From Paulinella micropora (Eukaryota > Cercozoa > Imbricatea > Euglyphida > Paulinellidae): 64,000 nucleotides of DNA. Location: contig WBZZ01000751.1 in assembly GCA_019918135.1 (NCBI GenBank), forward strand, positions 96,001 to 160,000. The letters run 5' to 3'. Shown in pieces: positions 21,101 to 29,260 of this stretch. Each line of letters starts with the position of its first letter. Position 1 is the first letter of the stretch. The notes under the pieces were generated by a model, which saw only the letters and a list, made by a program, of their open reading frames with translations, ran no database searches and had not been told where the DNA came from. A program made the translations under genes and the position numbers.

Positions 21101-23395
21101 TACGTCGACTCGCACGCACACACCTCGCCACTGAATATCGGCACAACTGCGATTGCGAGCAGCGGCAATCTTGTTCTGCTGACTCTGCCCAGCTCGATAC
21201 CTGCCACTGGCAAGTCGCTAGTGTCTCTGACCAGCGGAGGCGTGATCGAGCACGGCGAACAGTCGATCACCCATGATCTGAATTTCGGAGGGACCGCGCA
21301 GTACAGAGTCAAGAACATCGCGACACCTAACGCTGCCTCGGACGCGACCAACAAGACTTACGTCGACTCGCACGCACACACCTCGCCGCTGAATATCGGC
21401 ACAACTGCGATTGCGAACAGCGGCAATCTTGTTCTGCTGACTCTGCCCAGCTCGATACCTGCCACTGGCAAGTCGCTAGTGTCTCTGACCAGCGGAGGCG
21501 TGATCGAGCACGGCGAACAGTCGATCACCCATGATCTGAATTTCGGAGGGACCGCGCAGTACAGAGTCAAGAACATCGCGACACCTAACGCTGCCTCGGA
21601 CGCGACCAACAAGACTTACGTCGACTCGCACGCACACACCTCGCCGCTGAATATCGGCACAACTGCGATTGCGAGCAGCGGCAATCTTGTTCTGCTGACT
21701 CTGCCCAGCTCGATACCTGCCACTGGCAAGTCGCTGATGTCTCTGACCAGCGGAGGCGTGATCGAGCACGGCGAACAGTCGATCACTCATGATCTGAATT
21801 TCGGAGGGTCCACGCAATACAGAGTGAAGAATATCGCAGCCCCCTCCGCGGCATCCGATGCGACCAACAAGACCTACGTAGACTCGCACGCACACACGTC
21901 GCCGCTGACGATCGGTACCTCTACGATCGCGAGCACGGGGACGGTTGCAATGAGCTTGCCGACCGCGCTGCCGTCCAACACGTCCTTCGTCTCCTTGTCC
22001 AGCGGGGGGCAGCTAGCCGCCTCTTCTGTCAGAGTGCCTGCTAGCTTGCCCGGTTCGACGTCTTTGGTGACGCTCGACTCGGCAGGCCAGCTGGCGGCCA
22101 GCTCGTTGTTGCCTGCGTCCACGCCGGCCCAGACCGCCGTGCTGAGCCTGACGTCTGCAGGGCAGATGGTGCCCCAGAGCACCTCTACCACGGTCGTGAC
22201 TTCTAGCTCGGTGGCGCTGCCCGTCTGGACTTCCATGTCGGCCTACACGCCTACCACAGACCCTAACTGGGTGGTCAGCCACTCTTCTGCAAATACAGGT
22301 TTCGAGAGCTATAGAGTTTTCGACGGCATCGACGCCAATGCCTGGACTAGCGTCAATAACTACAACAGTAACGGGACTAGTAACTCGTCACTCAACGCCC
22401 TTACCGTCGTAAGCGGGGGCAACGTGTACGGTGAATATTTCACTCTCGAGCACAAGCGGCGCCGGTACAGAATCACGAGCTTCGCGTTGACTAATACATC
22501 CATTCTCAGTCGCTCAACCAAAACCTTTACGTTGGCGGGGTCTAACGATGGCAGTACATGGACACTGGTCTGGTCCGGCAGCTTCTCTTTTACTGGACTA
22601 CAGACCTTTAACTCGACCCCGCCCGCTGCGACCGCTTTCTATTACTACCACCGGTTTATTGTCACTTCGACACATTCGAGCTCCACGTCCAGTATAGGGA
22701 CATTTGCGCCCGTCGTTGAGGCCGAGGGCGTGTCGGTCACTGCCACGGGCCTCGCGGGCGTGGACACGATCATGTGCGGCAAAAACACGCTCACGCTGCC
22801 GACCGCGCTGCCCTCCGCCGGCACGGACCGCGTGCTGCAGCTCAACGACCTCGGACAGTTCGAGCTGGGCACTTGGGACTGCGGCCACTGGCTGTGCGAA
22901 ACAGTGCTAACTTTTGCTCATGCCGCTCCCAGGATCATGACCTACGACAACACGGTGAGGATCGCGCCTTCTTTTGGTAACATCACGCGCTTGACCAGCA
23001 ACTCGGGCAACGCTTCTACCAGTTACACCACGTTCCAGAACACTTCGGGCATGACCAGGAAATGGGTTGTTACCGCCGTTGTCAGATTCAAAAACACTGC
23101 TACGAGCAGTCCCATGAACGCCGAGGCCTGGGTCAAGAAGAGCGCGAACAGACCGGCCAGCAACGTGGCGATCGCGACAGTGCGCTGGTTGCACACGGCT
23201 ACTTACAGTAACGGCACTTCTTACAACGGACAGTACGCGACAGTAAATCTGGCGGGCATAATAGAAGTGGCCGCGAACGAGTACATCTGGATCGAGGTTT
23301 ACGGAGCTACCGCGACTTCCGTGAACTATATAGCAAACATAGGATCAGCTGTCTGGGAAAGAGGCTTTGTGTCTATTGTGGAGATGCCGAGCTGA
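18173..23395 (+). CDS. Giant fibre protein with F5/8-type-C and YadA-like repeats
   Basis: An intact 1740-aa frame; ATG 18173 (MEVARSYKRRRLDG) preferred. Three discoidin/F5-8-type-C carbohydrate-binding domains lie at about residues 95-248, 720-870 and 1370-1515 (signature 'YLAFDSDFSTLW', 'WVVAYSADGSRW', 'RSLAFDY'). TNNPHGTS fibre repeats span about 370-436 and SVAIG..AVAIG trimeric-adhesin head repeats about 500-610. Four to five 86-residue repeats with TNKTYVDSHAHTSP lie at about 890-1240. It probably trimerises on the virion and binds host glycans. The AT-rich element has a related fibre (NKSYVD, NPH-TS). No S74 domain is seen here. The lack of any break over 5.2 kb is notable. Confidence 0.85.
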   Translation: MEVARSYKRRRLDGAADDFVLPVDGQNGDVLVSDGDGGVRWATGGVAANEAVALNTAHRLTTSGNPHLVDLADLITLTLDTEAKTNQPAGMTSNSSAGFVASASSNSAQAYLAFDSDFSTLWGTTAPDSYSGNNYTAMIETVVDNLTVTGAWLQLDLGQHAKVTAYHITSAGAITAPRDWVVAYSADGSRWFTWDSQTAQTFVGDSLRTFTPATAADYARYLRLICTKNNGAGVWYMRSLAFDYQLYNAGCLENTSYPTKASQLAPKAYVDHQVAGAVKFPSIMPTQNDCIVTMDPDGSIFAVKDTTLKQPTLAPGDNGAIVLMDTDYTVTTIPDTLARLPNPLPVSAAQLVTVDSDGVLGLSSHLTDTNNPHGTSVSNIAGGPAATSASLTAHTGATNNPHGTSVSNIVGGPAATSAALTAHTGATNNPHGTSLANLVNSSTLTLTGAGGNSTLSAPTTGSVALKLPTALPSAGTKQFVTLDSAGQFATGATGFKGGDSVAIGTSAGDGQQPFAVAIGTEAGASGQGQFGVAAGFRAGYNNQTDLAVAIGAYASTDAQGNSSVSVGPYSSTLGVRSVGIGSTAITDAAAQESVAIGYRAKAATSRSIVLNATGAELASASTDATYIKPLRSDIGSTTAEKATQWNSTTGELTASKFTLPPSLPGSTSLVSLGSDGALQHGDQAISHNITFANTVPIGSKMPNGMTTNTWTSGQQTFVSTASGWQEPYQAYRAFDSSSSSSWRGTNAAYNASGVYTKVPATFKTVDGSNVNGDWIQIDFGMTVLLTKFYLTASTSVNMPAKWVLAVSNDGTTWTAWHQQTTRYTSFTNGVEVPFTPTASVLCRYAALIATEIQSSNFSYAQIGSLAFDYGGAYYSTKNMGLPVAGTDGANKSYVDSHAHTSPLTIGTSTIASTGTVALSLPSALPASTSLVSLTNGGVLQHGEQAIAHDINFAGTTQYRVKNIATPNAASDATNKTYVDSHAHTSPLNIGTTAIASSGNLVLLTLPSSIPATGKSLVSLTSGGVIEHGEQSITHDLNFGGTAQYRVKNIATPNAASDATNKTYVDSHAHTSPLNIGTTAIANSGNLVLLTLPSSIPATGKSLVSLTSGGVIEHGEQSITHDLNFGGTAQYRVKNIATPNAASDATNKTYVDSHAHTSPLNIGTTAIASSGNLVLLTLPSSIPATGKSLMSLTSGGVIEHGEQSITHDLNFGGSTQYRVKNIAAPSAASDATNKTYVDSHAHTSPLTIGTSTIASTGTVAMSLPTALPSNTSFVSLSSGGQLAASSVRVPASLPGSTSLVTLDSAGQLAASSLLPASTPAQTAVLSLTSAGQMVPQSTSTTVVTSSSVALPVWTSMSAYTPTTDPNWVVSHSSANTGFESYRVFDGIDANAWTSVNNYNSNGTSNSSLNALTVVSGGNVYGEYFTLEHKRRRYRITSFALTNTSILSRSTKTFTLAGSNDGSTWTLVWSGSFSFTGLQTFNSTPPAATAFYYYHRFIVTSTHSSSTSSIGTFAPVVEAEGVSVTATGLAGVDTIMCGKNTLTLPTALPSAGTDRVLQLNDLGQFELGTWDCGHWLCETVLTFAHAAPRIMTYDNTVRIAPSFGNITRLTSNSGNASTSYTTFQNTSGMTRKWVVTAVVRFKNTATSSPMNAEAWVKKSANRPASNVAIATVRWLHTATYSNGTSYNGQYATVNLAGIIEVAANEYIWIEVYGATATSVNYIANIGSAVWERGFVSIVEMPS
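20848..21900 (+). repeat. 258-nt tandem repeats in the fibre gene
   Basis: Units begin at about 20848, 21103, 21361, 21619 and 21877. The three from 21103 to 21876 are nearly identical, including synonymous sites, so they expanded or were homogenised recently. The outer ones are more diverged. Confidence 0.9.
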
Positions 23396-23432
23396 CTTTT
23401 TTTTCTTTCGAGTCTGTATTTTTTAATTAAAA

Positions 23433-23753
23433 ATGGACGCGTTGCGACAAGCACTAGCTGAGAACGAGAACGAGCTGGCCACGTGCCTAGCCCGCCGCCG
23501 GATCCTGGCCGTAGAACGAGAAAAGTTACAGCTGCAGATCGCACTGTGCGAAAAAGTCTGTGATTGCAAGGTGATGCGCGAGCAAGTTAAGACGCTTATC
23601 CAACAACAAGAGGAGGCAGAGGCGGCAGCAGCAGCCGAGGCAGCCGCTCGGGTGGTCGTCGAGACCGGGTTGGCAGTAGAAGAGACAACCGCCGAGACCG
23701 AACCGGCACTAGAAGAGACGGTCGTGGAGATGCCTGACACCATCAATGGCTAG
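23433..23753 (+). CDS. 106-aa coiled-coil protein
   Basis: Starts MDALRQALAENENELATC; long amphipathic helix (residues 1-70) with Cys at heptad-like sites (LCEKVCDCK), then an Ala/Glu/Thr-rich tail. TTTTTTAATTAAAA precedes the ATG. It ends 4 nt into the end of the convergent RNR gene. Function unknown; possibly a fibre or capsid adaptor. Confidence 0.6.
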   Translation: MDALRQALAENENELATCLARRRILAVEREKLQLQIALCEKVCDCKVMREQVKTLIQQQEEAEAAAAAEAAARVVVETGLAVEETTAETEPALEETVVEMPDTING

Positions 23754-24727
23754 AAGTCCTGGTCTAGGCCCCATTCGGGCTCCTTGGCCGGCGCCCGCGC
23801 GTACTCACTCACTCTTTTCTCGAAAAAGTTGGTTTTGCCCACCACGCCTAGCTGCTCCATGAAGGGCAATGGACACTTAGCCACTCCGTACAGCTTTTCG
23901 CTCAGGCCCAAGTTTTGCAACAGTCCGTCAGCTACAAACTCGACGTACCGCTCCATCAGCGTGGCGTTCAGTCCCAACAAGGCCACGGGCAGCGACTCGC
24001 TAATGAACCTCCGCTCAACCTCGACACAACCCGCCACGATCTGGAACACGCGCGACATCTGCAGCTTGTTCGACACGTGGTGCTTGTACAAGTGGCACGC
24101 GAACAGTCCGTGCTGCGTCTCGTCCCGCGCAATAAACTCGTTGCTGGTGCACAGTCCTTGCATTAGGCCCGGGTGCTTTTGTTTCAGCCAAAAGATGGAG
24201 GCGAAAGAAGAGGCGAACTGGACAAGTTCCACACAAGCGAACGCCACCAGGCGCTCGGCAAACGAAGACCGGGCCGGGCTGAGCCACTGCAGCGCCCACT
24301 TGGCTTTTTGAGCCACGGTCGGGACTTGCGTGATCGCATTGAACAGCTTGTCTTTCTCCTGCTGGTGGCTGATGATCGTGTCGATCAACAGGCTGTAGGT
24401 CCGCGAGTGTTCGGCTTCATTAAAGATCTGGTAAGAATAAAAAAGCCTAGCCTCGGAGTATTGCACTTCGGCCAAAAAATTGGCGGCCAGGTTCTCTTGG
24501 ATGATGCCGTCGCTCGAGGCAAAAAAGCCCAGCACCATTTTGATGAAATGACGTTCGTCCGCACTCAGTTTCTTGAAATCGGCCTGTTCCCGGCTCAGAT
24601 CAAGCTCATCTGCCGTCCAGAACGAGCGCAGGGAAGCTTCATAGAATGAATACAGGTCCGGACGCCGTATCGGGAAAAGACAAAATCGCGATGCTTCCGG
24701 CACGAGCAGTTTCTCTTCAGTGTCCAT
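23750..24727 (-). CDS. nrdB: Ribonucleotide reductase small subunit (class I R2)
   Basis: Makes the diiron-tyrosyl radical used by the large subunit to reduce ribonucleotides to dNTPs. ATG at 24727 (MDTEEKLLVPEAS) chosen: the frame upstream is non-homologous. 325 aa, normal for compact viral R2. Ligand motifs: FWTADELDLS (Asp), SSDGIIQENL (Glu), NEAEHSRTYSLLIDT (Glu-x2-His), CVELVQF (Glu) and ARDETQHGLFA (Glu-x2-His). The C-terminus GLDQDF matches the tail that docks on R1. The large subunit is at 48870-51134. Frame intact. Confidence 0.95.
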   Translation of the reverse strand: MDTEEKLLVPEASRFCLFPIRRPDLYSFYEASLRSFWTADELDLSREQADFKKLSADERHFIKMVLGFFASSDGIIQENLAANFLAEVQYSEARLFYSYQIFNEAEHSRTYSLLIDTIISHQQEKDKLFNAITQVPTVAQKAKWALQWLSPARSSFAERLVAFACVELVQFASSFASIFWLKQKHPGLMQGLCTSNEFIARDETQHGLFACHLYKHHVSNKLQMSRVFQIVAGCVEVERRFISESLPVALLGLNATLMERYVEFVADGLLQNLGLSEKLYGVAKCPLPFMEQLGVVGKTNFFEKRVSEYARAPAKEPEWGLDQDF

Positions 24728-24811
24728 TCGTTCAACTGCCGGTTGTCCAGTTTTAGCAAGGCCATTCACTCTCCTTTTAATAATAAAGGGAAAGAGGATA
24801 TATTTTTTTCT

Positions 24812-25189
24812 TATGGCACAAAACAACAACAAAGAACAAATCATGTTGCAAAGACGTAAGACCGAACAACGGCTGATGCCCTCGTCGCCAGAGTCCATTA
24901 CCGTAACCTCGCACGAGCTCGCACTCGAGCTCAAGCGCAGCTACAGCGATTTCAGCTGGCAGAGCGTGCCCAACTCATTGTCCACGGGGTCAAGTACCTT
25001 GCTCTCTATACTAACCATACCGGCGAGGAGAAGAAGCAGATCCTCGTGGCCGTGCTCGTGGACTTGTGTCCTGACGACAACGTGGACAAGCTGATCCCGC
25101 CCGTGGTCGATGTCATCTGGGAGCTCGTGAAGGCCGCCCTCGCTACCAACTGCTGCGAGCTGTGTCCCAAGGTCTGTACCATCAGCTAA
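24812..25189 (+). CDS. Small helical protein, probably frameshifted
   Basis: ATG 24812 (MAQNNNKEQIMLQRR) follows an AT-rich leader shared with the divergent RNR gene. The first frame gives about 50 plausible codons, then becomes Ser/Arg-rich. From about 24900 another frame carries well-formed protein (YLALYTNHTGEEKKQILVAV, DDNVDKLIPPVVDVIWEL) to a TAA at 25187-25189. I infer a single gene with one frame break around 24900-24960. The helical second half recalls small proteins of unknown function in large algal viruses. Its end overlaps the next gene by 4 nt, tail to tail. Confidence 0.45.
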
Positions 25190-25860
25190 GTAGGCATCGG
25201 GATCAGGTGCCTGCCCAGCGTCACGGGCGTGCCGTGGTGGATCCTGACCGGTTCGCCGCTCGTCACCATCTGCGCACGCGGTTTGGCCAGCTTCTCGCGG
25301 TCCAGGCGGTGCGCCCACAGCACCACGGCCGGTATAACTTGCTCGTTCGAACGCACTTTTTCCAGAGCCATCGTAATCTTGACCAGCAGCACGTCCGCCG
25401 CTAATCTAAAGCGCCTCTTCTTGGCCATCTCGACCGATAGCTCGTTCTTGACCATCTCGAACAGGATCTCGCACGAGAAGTGGCGCTCAGCTTTCTGCCC
25501 AAAGTTGAAAAAGCTGTTGGTCCCCGAGATGATGGCTACCACGATCAGGCAGGTCACGCTGACCCAGTCGTAGCCCACCCGGCCCTCTTCACACGCCTTG
25601 AAGCCGAAATTGCCGACGATAACGGAACAGATCGCAGGCACGATAGTGGCCAGCAAGCCAAACAGCAGGAAACGGTTGTAGTAGTAGTAGCCAGCCGAGT
25701 TGTTGAGGCGCGCGTGCAGGGCGCACTCGTCTACTACACTGGCAAAATACGACTCGTGCCTCGAAGACCACTTCTCTTCCTCTCGCTTGACATCGCTGTC
25801 GTCCGAGTCATGGTTGTCGCTCGATTGCGATCGCATGGCGAGGATTTTGTCCTCGTCCAT
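25186..25860 (-). CDS. Two-TM protein with SLATT-like layout
   Basis: 224 aa. An acidic N-terminus (1-40) leads to YYYYNRFLLFGLLATIVPAICSVI (TM1, about 58-82) and WVSVTCLIVVAIISGTNSFF (TM2, about 96-117), then a helical FGQKAERHFSCEILFEMVKNEL segment. Two TMs flanked by a Tyr-rich start and a long helix is the SLATT/DUF4231-type pattern, a family of pore-type effectors known from bacterial immunity and also seen in giant viruses. Assignment is by pattern only. The C-terminal 50 residues are basic and unrelated. Confidence 0.5.
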   Translation of the reverse strand: MDEDKILAMRSQSSDNHDSDDSDVKREEEKWSSRHESYFASVVDECALHARLNNSAGYYYYNRFLLFGLLATIVPAICSVIVGNFGFKACEEGRVGYDWVSVTCLIVVAIISGTNSFFNFGQKAERHFSCEILFEMVKNELSVEMAKKRRFRLAADVLLVKITMALEKVRSNEQVIPAVVLWAHRLDREKLAKPRAQMVTSGEPVRIHHGTPVTLGRHLIPMPT

Positions 25861-25891
25861 CTTTCTATTAAAAGAAAGTTTGCGACAAGAT

Positions 25892-26173
25892 TTAAATTTT
25901 CGTCTTCTTCTTCCGCCTGGCCGCCTTCGGCTTGAACGCCGGCACGCTGGAGCTGTTCTTCTTCCTCTTGGTCAGGGCCAGCAGATAGCGCGTGTACTCG
26001 ACCGGGTCGTGGTGGTGCTGTTCGACCGCTGCTGCCGCTGCCGCCGGCCGCGGTGCTCGAGGTAGCCCGCTGCTGCTGCTGCTGCTACTACTGCTGCTGC
26101 TGCTACTGCTGCCGCTCGCAGCCTTCTTCGCGGCTCTTGCGGCCGATCTCTTCACTCCGTTGCTCTTTGCCAT
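25892..26173 (-). CDS. Small basic serine-rich protein
   Basis: From ATG 26173 (MAKSNGVKRSAARAAKK). A run of 14 serines encoded by CTG/TAGC repeats sits near residue 30, then PRAPRP, an HHH run and a basic tail (KAARRKKKTKI). Its charge suggests a DNA-condensing core protein, comparable with the Gly/Lys-rich protein at 4349 in the other element. The homopolymer is an evident length-variable site. Confidence 0.55.
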   Translation of the reverse strand: MAKSNGVKRSAARAAKKAASGSSSSSSSSSSSSSSGLPRAPRPAAAAAAVEQHHHDPVEYTRYLLALTKRKKNSSSVPAFKPKAARRKKKTKI

Positions 26174-26223
26174 TACGAGCTTTTCTTGAAATACACCGCC
26201 CACAATATTAAAAAGAATTTTCG

Positions 26224-27052
26224 TTACACCTTGCTCAGCAGCATTTCCCAGTCTGCCCCATTGAGGTCAACCTTGTCGCGCGTGTCCGGCGACACGACCC
26301 GGACGTTGAGGTACTTGATCTTGCTCGGGAAAAACACGTACTGGTCGTGCCTGTCCTGAGAGCTAGACTGGTACCCCCCCCGAACTTGCGAGAAAAGGAA
26401 TGATTAGGCTGGCCGAGTGGTTCTTGGGGCCGCGCGTAATGGTTGTGCCGTCCCAGACCTCGTGGAAGCCGCCGAGCGAGTAGGCCAGCGTCGAGCATTC
26501 CTTGATCTGTATGCCTAGCGAAGTCGGCAGGCCCAAGGCTACTACGTTTGGCAAGATCCTGGTCTGCCCCGAGGGCAGCGAGGTCCCCGCGCCGTTCTGG
26601 GCCGAGGTCTCGAAGCCGAGCACCGCGTGCGCGCTGTCGCTGTTGGACTGATAGCAGTAGATCGCGAACTCGGCGGCCGCGCTTAGCACAAACTGTAGCT
26701 TCAGGTGCGTGTCGAGGTACGTGATGCCGATGGTCTGGCCCGGCTGGACGTAGCCCTCGTTGATCAACAGCGACTGTAGCGTGTCGGCCAAAGTCTCTCC
26801 TGTGTAGTTTTGCGAGGGAATCGTGATCGTCACGTCGCCCGTGGCCGTGCTGGTCAGGTAGAGCTTGTTGTTCTTGGAGTTGACGTTGAAGCAGGCGTTC
26901 GGCACCGTGGCCCAGATCAGGCGGTACCTGCCCTCGATCGCTTCCTGCAAGGGCAGGCGGAACTCGGCCGAATCGCCCGGGCCCTGCACCCGGTCGCGGT
27001 CCTTGCTGCGGACCAGCAGGTTCATTTCGCTCAGGGTGCGTAGGGAGCTCAT
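26224..27052 (-). CDS. Penton-like minor capsid protein (frame break at a poly-G run)
   Basis: Vertex single-jelly-roll protein. ATG 27052 (MSSLRTLSEMNLLVRSKDRD). N-terminal pattern SAEFRLPLQEAIEGRYRL, then TITIPSQNYTGETLADTLQ, matching the penton at 6592 (PEGNYTMNNLKNKL). The first frame ends at 26363, right after a C8 tract on the plus strand (26374-26381). With a tract one base shorter the frame continues through YVFFPSKIKYLNV and LNGADWEMLLSKV to a stop at 26224-26226, the expected penton tail. A miscounted homopolymer is therefore likely. Confidence 0.75.
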
Positions 27053-27116
27053 TTTTTTTACAAAAAACTTATTTTCCCGGTCACTAACTACTAACAAATA
27101 ACAGAGAATTAAAAAA

Positions 27117-28307
27117 ATGTCGCTGACGCTCAGCGGCACGAAGCGGCTGCGTTTGGAGGACACGATCGAGACCAAGCCGTTGCCTAGCATGGTCACGGCC
27201 TTTGGCGAGCACAAGGTCGCGGAGTCTACCCCGCTAGTGCAGGAGACTTTCCCTTACACCGGCACCTTGAACCCACGCAAGTTTGCGACCTCTGGCTCCG
27301 TGACCACCGCCGCGGGTCTGTTGTCGCTCAGTGGCGCCGCGCAGGCCGAAACGCTTCGTCGCTGCAAGTACCGTGCGGGGCAAGGGCTCGTTTGCCGCTT
27401 CACTGCGCTGTTCCCCGCCGCGCCCAATATGGCTAATTCGGCCATGGCCGGGCTAGGCGACGACAACAATGGCTTCTTCTTTGTGCAGGACCAGGCACAG
27501 AGCAACAGGCTGCGGATCCTGCACCGCAATGCGAGTGTCGACACTTACATCGACCAGGCCGACTGGAACCTCGACACCTGCCTGGGCGGCGACCAGGACG
27601 ACATGGATCGGAAGGACTGGTCCAAGGGCAACATTTTTCAAATCCAGATGCAGTACCTGGGGTTTGGGGCTGTCGTGTTCTCGGTCGAGAGGAAGTCGGA
27701 CGGGGTGCTAGTGCCCGTGCACAGAATACAGTACGCGGGCGCTAACACCACACCTTCGCTCAGCAACGCCAGCTTGCCGTTCAGGATGAAGACCACTGGT
27801 GCGGGCGGCCAGGTGCGCACTGCTAGTGTCGGCGTGCTGGTTGAAGGCCCCGTGAGGCAGCTGGGCCTCAGCTTTGCGCGCACCAACGTGCAGACGATAG
27901 GCGTGACCGAAAGCAACGCGCTGGTGATCCGCAACAAGAGCTTGATCGGCGCCCTCCCCAACAACGACCTGCTGTTCCCGACCTTGTTGACCGCTACGGC
28001 CGTCTCTGGCACCAAGCCCGTGGTCCTCCGAGTGCTCACGCAAGCCACGTTCGGCAGCGCGCCAGCCTACGCGAACCACGACGCGGCCGCCTCGAATACC
28101 GACTACTCCGCGTCCCTCGTCACGGTGTCTGGCGGCAACGCGGTGGCCGCGTGTGTCGTGTCCAACACTGGCTCGGCGTCGGCCAGCCTGGACCTGAGCA
28201 GGTTGAACATCGCTGTCGGGCCAGGAGAAGTGCTCTGCATCGCGGCCAGCACTACTTCCGGGTCGGCGGATGTGCACCTGAGCCTGAGCTGGTACGAGGA
28301 CGTGTGA
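27117..28307 (+). CDS. Virion-type protein homologous to the AT-rich PLV protein at 9400
   Basis: Intact 396-aa frame starting MSLTLSGTKRLRLEDT. Shares with 9400-10635 the segments QETFPYTG, RCKYRAGQGLVCRFTALF, DWSKGNIFQIQMQYLGFG and a C-terminal receptor-like beta-rich region. Both genes follow capsid genes. Function unknown; the conservation between otherwise different elements suggests a core structural protein. Divergently arranged with the penton gene, sharing the 64-bp AT-rich gap 27053-27116. Confidence 0.7.
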   Translation: MSLTLSGTKRLRLEDTIETKPLPSMVTAFGEHKVAESTPLVQETFPYTGTLNPRKFATSGSVTTAAGLLSLSGAAQAETLRRCKYRAGQGLVCRFTALFPAAPNMANSAMAGLGDDNNGFFFVQDQAQSNRLRILHRNASVDTYIDQADWNLDTCLGGDQDDMDRKDWSKGNIFQIQMQYLGFGAVVFSVERKSDGVLVPVHRIQYAGANTTPSLSNASLPFRMKTTGAGGQVRTASVGVLVEGPVRQLGLSFARTNVQTIGVTESNALVIRNKSLIGALPNNDLLFPTLLTATAVSGTKPVVLRVLTQATFGSAPAYANHDAAASNTDYSASLVTVSGGNAVAACVVSNTGSASASLDLSRLNIAVGPGEVLCIAASTTSGSADVHLSLSWYEDV

Positions 28308-28353
28308 AAAAAAGAAAGTTCGTCTTGTAATTAAAAACAAAAGGACGAGAAGA

Positions 28354-28995
28354 ATGCGGATCGTCTCGATTGATCCGGGATTGCGAAATCTCGGAGTGGT
28401 AGTGCTTGTAAAGGACGACAGTACCAACGCCATCACTATCGCCTATGCCAGAGTGCTGAGCATAGCTAGACAAGATGACACTGACAGCTTCAAGACCAAG
28501 TCCTTGTCAGCGTGCTTGCACGCGATCGAAGAACTGTACAACGCCGATCTGTGTGTGGTCGAGGACCAAGTGTTCGGGACGGCCAACACAAAGCCGGACA
28601 ACCTCCTAATTCAAGCGGCAGCCGGCGCAACGATGCTAAGTCTCGGTGCAAAGGAGCTACTTTACTATCAGAGCTCATTCAAGTTCAGTTGCTTTTTCTC
28701 GTTGACTCCAGTCATGTCCGGACGAATCAAGGGCAAATTCAAGTTACAGTCCAGAGTGCTGGCACAGAATCTCGTCGAGTCTTTTAATGTGCAAGGTGAT
28801 ACTAAAGGCCTCGCTGAATCAGATCATCTCAGCGACGCGTTCGGTCTTGCTTTCTGTGCGATGGTCAGAGGGAGCGCACGAGGGCAGGTCGTCCAGCGGG
28901 GAGTGCCTCGCTCGCTGCCGATTGCTGTGCCTGTTGGGGTGCAGCGGAAGCAGGAGCAGGAGCAGCCGCCTTCTGTTGGTTCCACTTTTCGCTGA
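28354..28995 (+). CDS. RuvC/A22-like Holliday-junction resolvase
   Basis: Resolves branched DNA before packaging. Motif I MRIVSIDPGLRNLGV (catalytic Asp), motif II CVVEDQVFG (Glu), and motif IV ESDHLSDAFGLAFC (two Asp) are all present in the order of poxvirus A22 and NCLDV RuvC proteins. A TAATTAAAAA run precedes it. The last about 45 residues (GQVVQRGVPRSL onward) are low in similarity and overlap, antisense, the 3' end of the spliced gene at 28865-29208, so the true end may be nearer 28870. Confidence 0.85.
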   Translation: MRIVSIDPGLRNLGVVVLVKDDSTNAITIAYARVLSIARQDDTDSFKTKSLSACLHAIEELYNADLCVVEDQVFGTANTKPDNLLIQAAAGATMLSLGAKELLYYQSSFKFSCFFSLTPVMSGRIKGKFKLQSRVLAQNLVESFNVQGDTKGLAESDHLSDAFGLAFCAMVRGSARGQVVQRGVPRSLPIAVPVGVQRKQEQEQPPSVGSTFR

Positions 28996-29208
28996 TGTAC
29001 TTCATGCGTTCCTTGTGCTGCATGGCCTTGACTTCGGGCGTAGCCATCTGGTCCTAAGTTTGGACCAAAAATATCAGCAATAGTTTCAAAAGAGAATAAG
29101 ACTGACCTTAAAGAAACTGTTATACGCGGACGGCGCTCTTGGTTTGCGCTCGGGTTTGGCGGGAGCAGCGGTGGTAGCGTGTCCACAAGTCGCGCAATTG
29201 GAAGACAT
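28865..29208 (-). CDS. Spliced HMG/YABBY-like DNA-binding protein
   Basis: Two exons: 29208-29107 and 29053-28865, joined in phase 0. Exon 1 begins MSSNCATCGHATT (a Cys pair) and ends RKPRAPSAYNSFFK. Exon 2 gives MATPEVKAMQHKERMKYISE and KWNQQK, then an Ala/Gln tail. Across the junction this forms the 'P-SAYN-F-K ... A-x-W' pattern of the YABBY/HMG-like domain found in several large DNA viruses. It probably binds DNA in a sequence-poor manner. Neither exon makes sense alone. Confidence 0.75.
29054..29106 (-). other. 53-nt spliceosomal-type intron
   Basis: On the minus strand the donor is AAG|GTCAGT, a branch-like TTGCTGAT lies about 25 nt before the end, and the acceptor is CCAAACTTAG|GAC. 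Removal keeps the frame and rebuilds a known domain. The intron has stops in frame. Confidence 0.8.
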
Positions 29209-29260
29209 CTTCAGTTTGCCTTTGTCCTTTGTTACAATAGAGCAGAAGAAGATTATTTTT

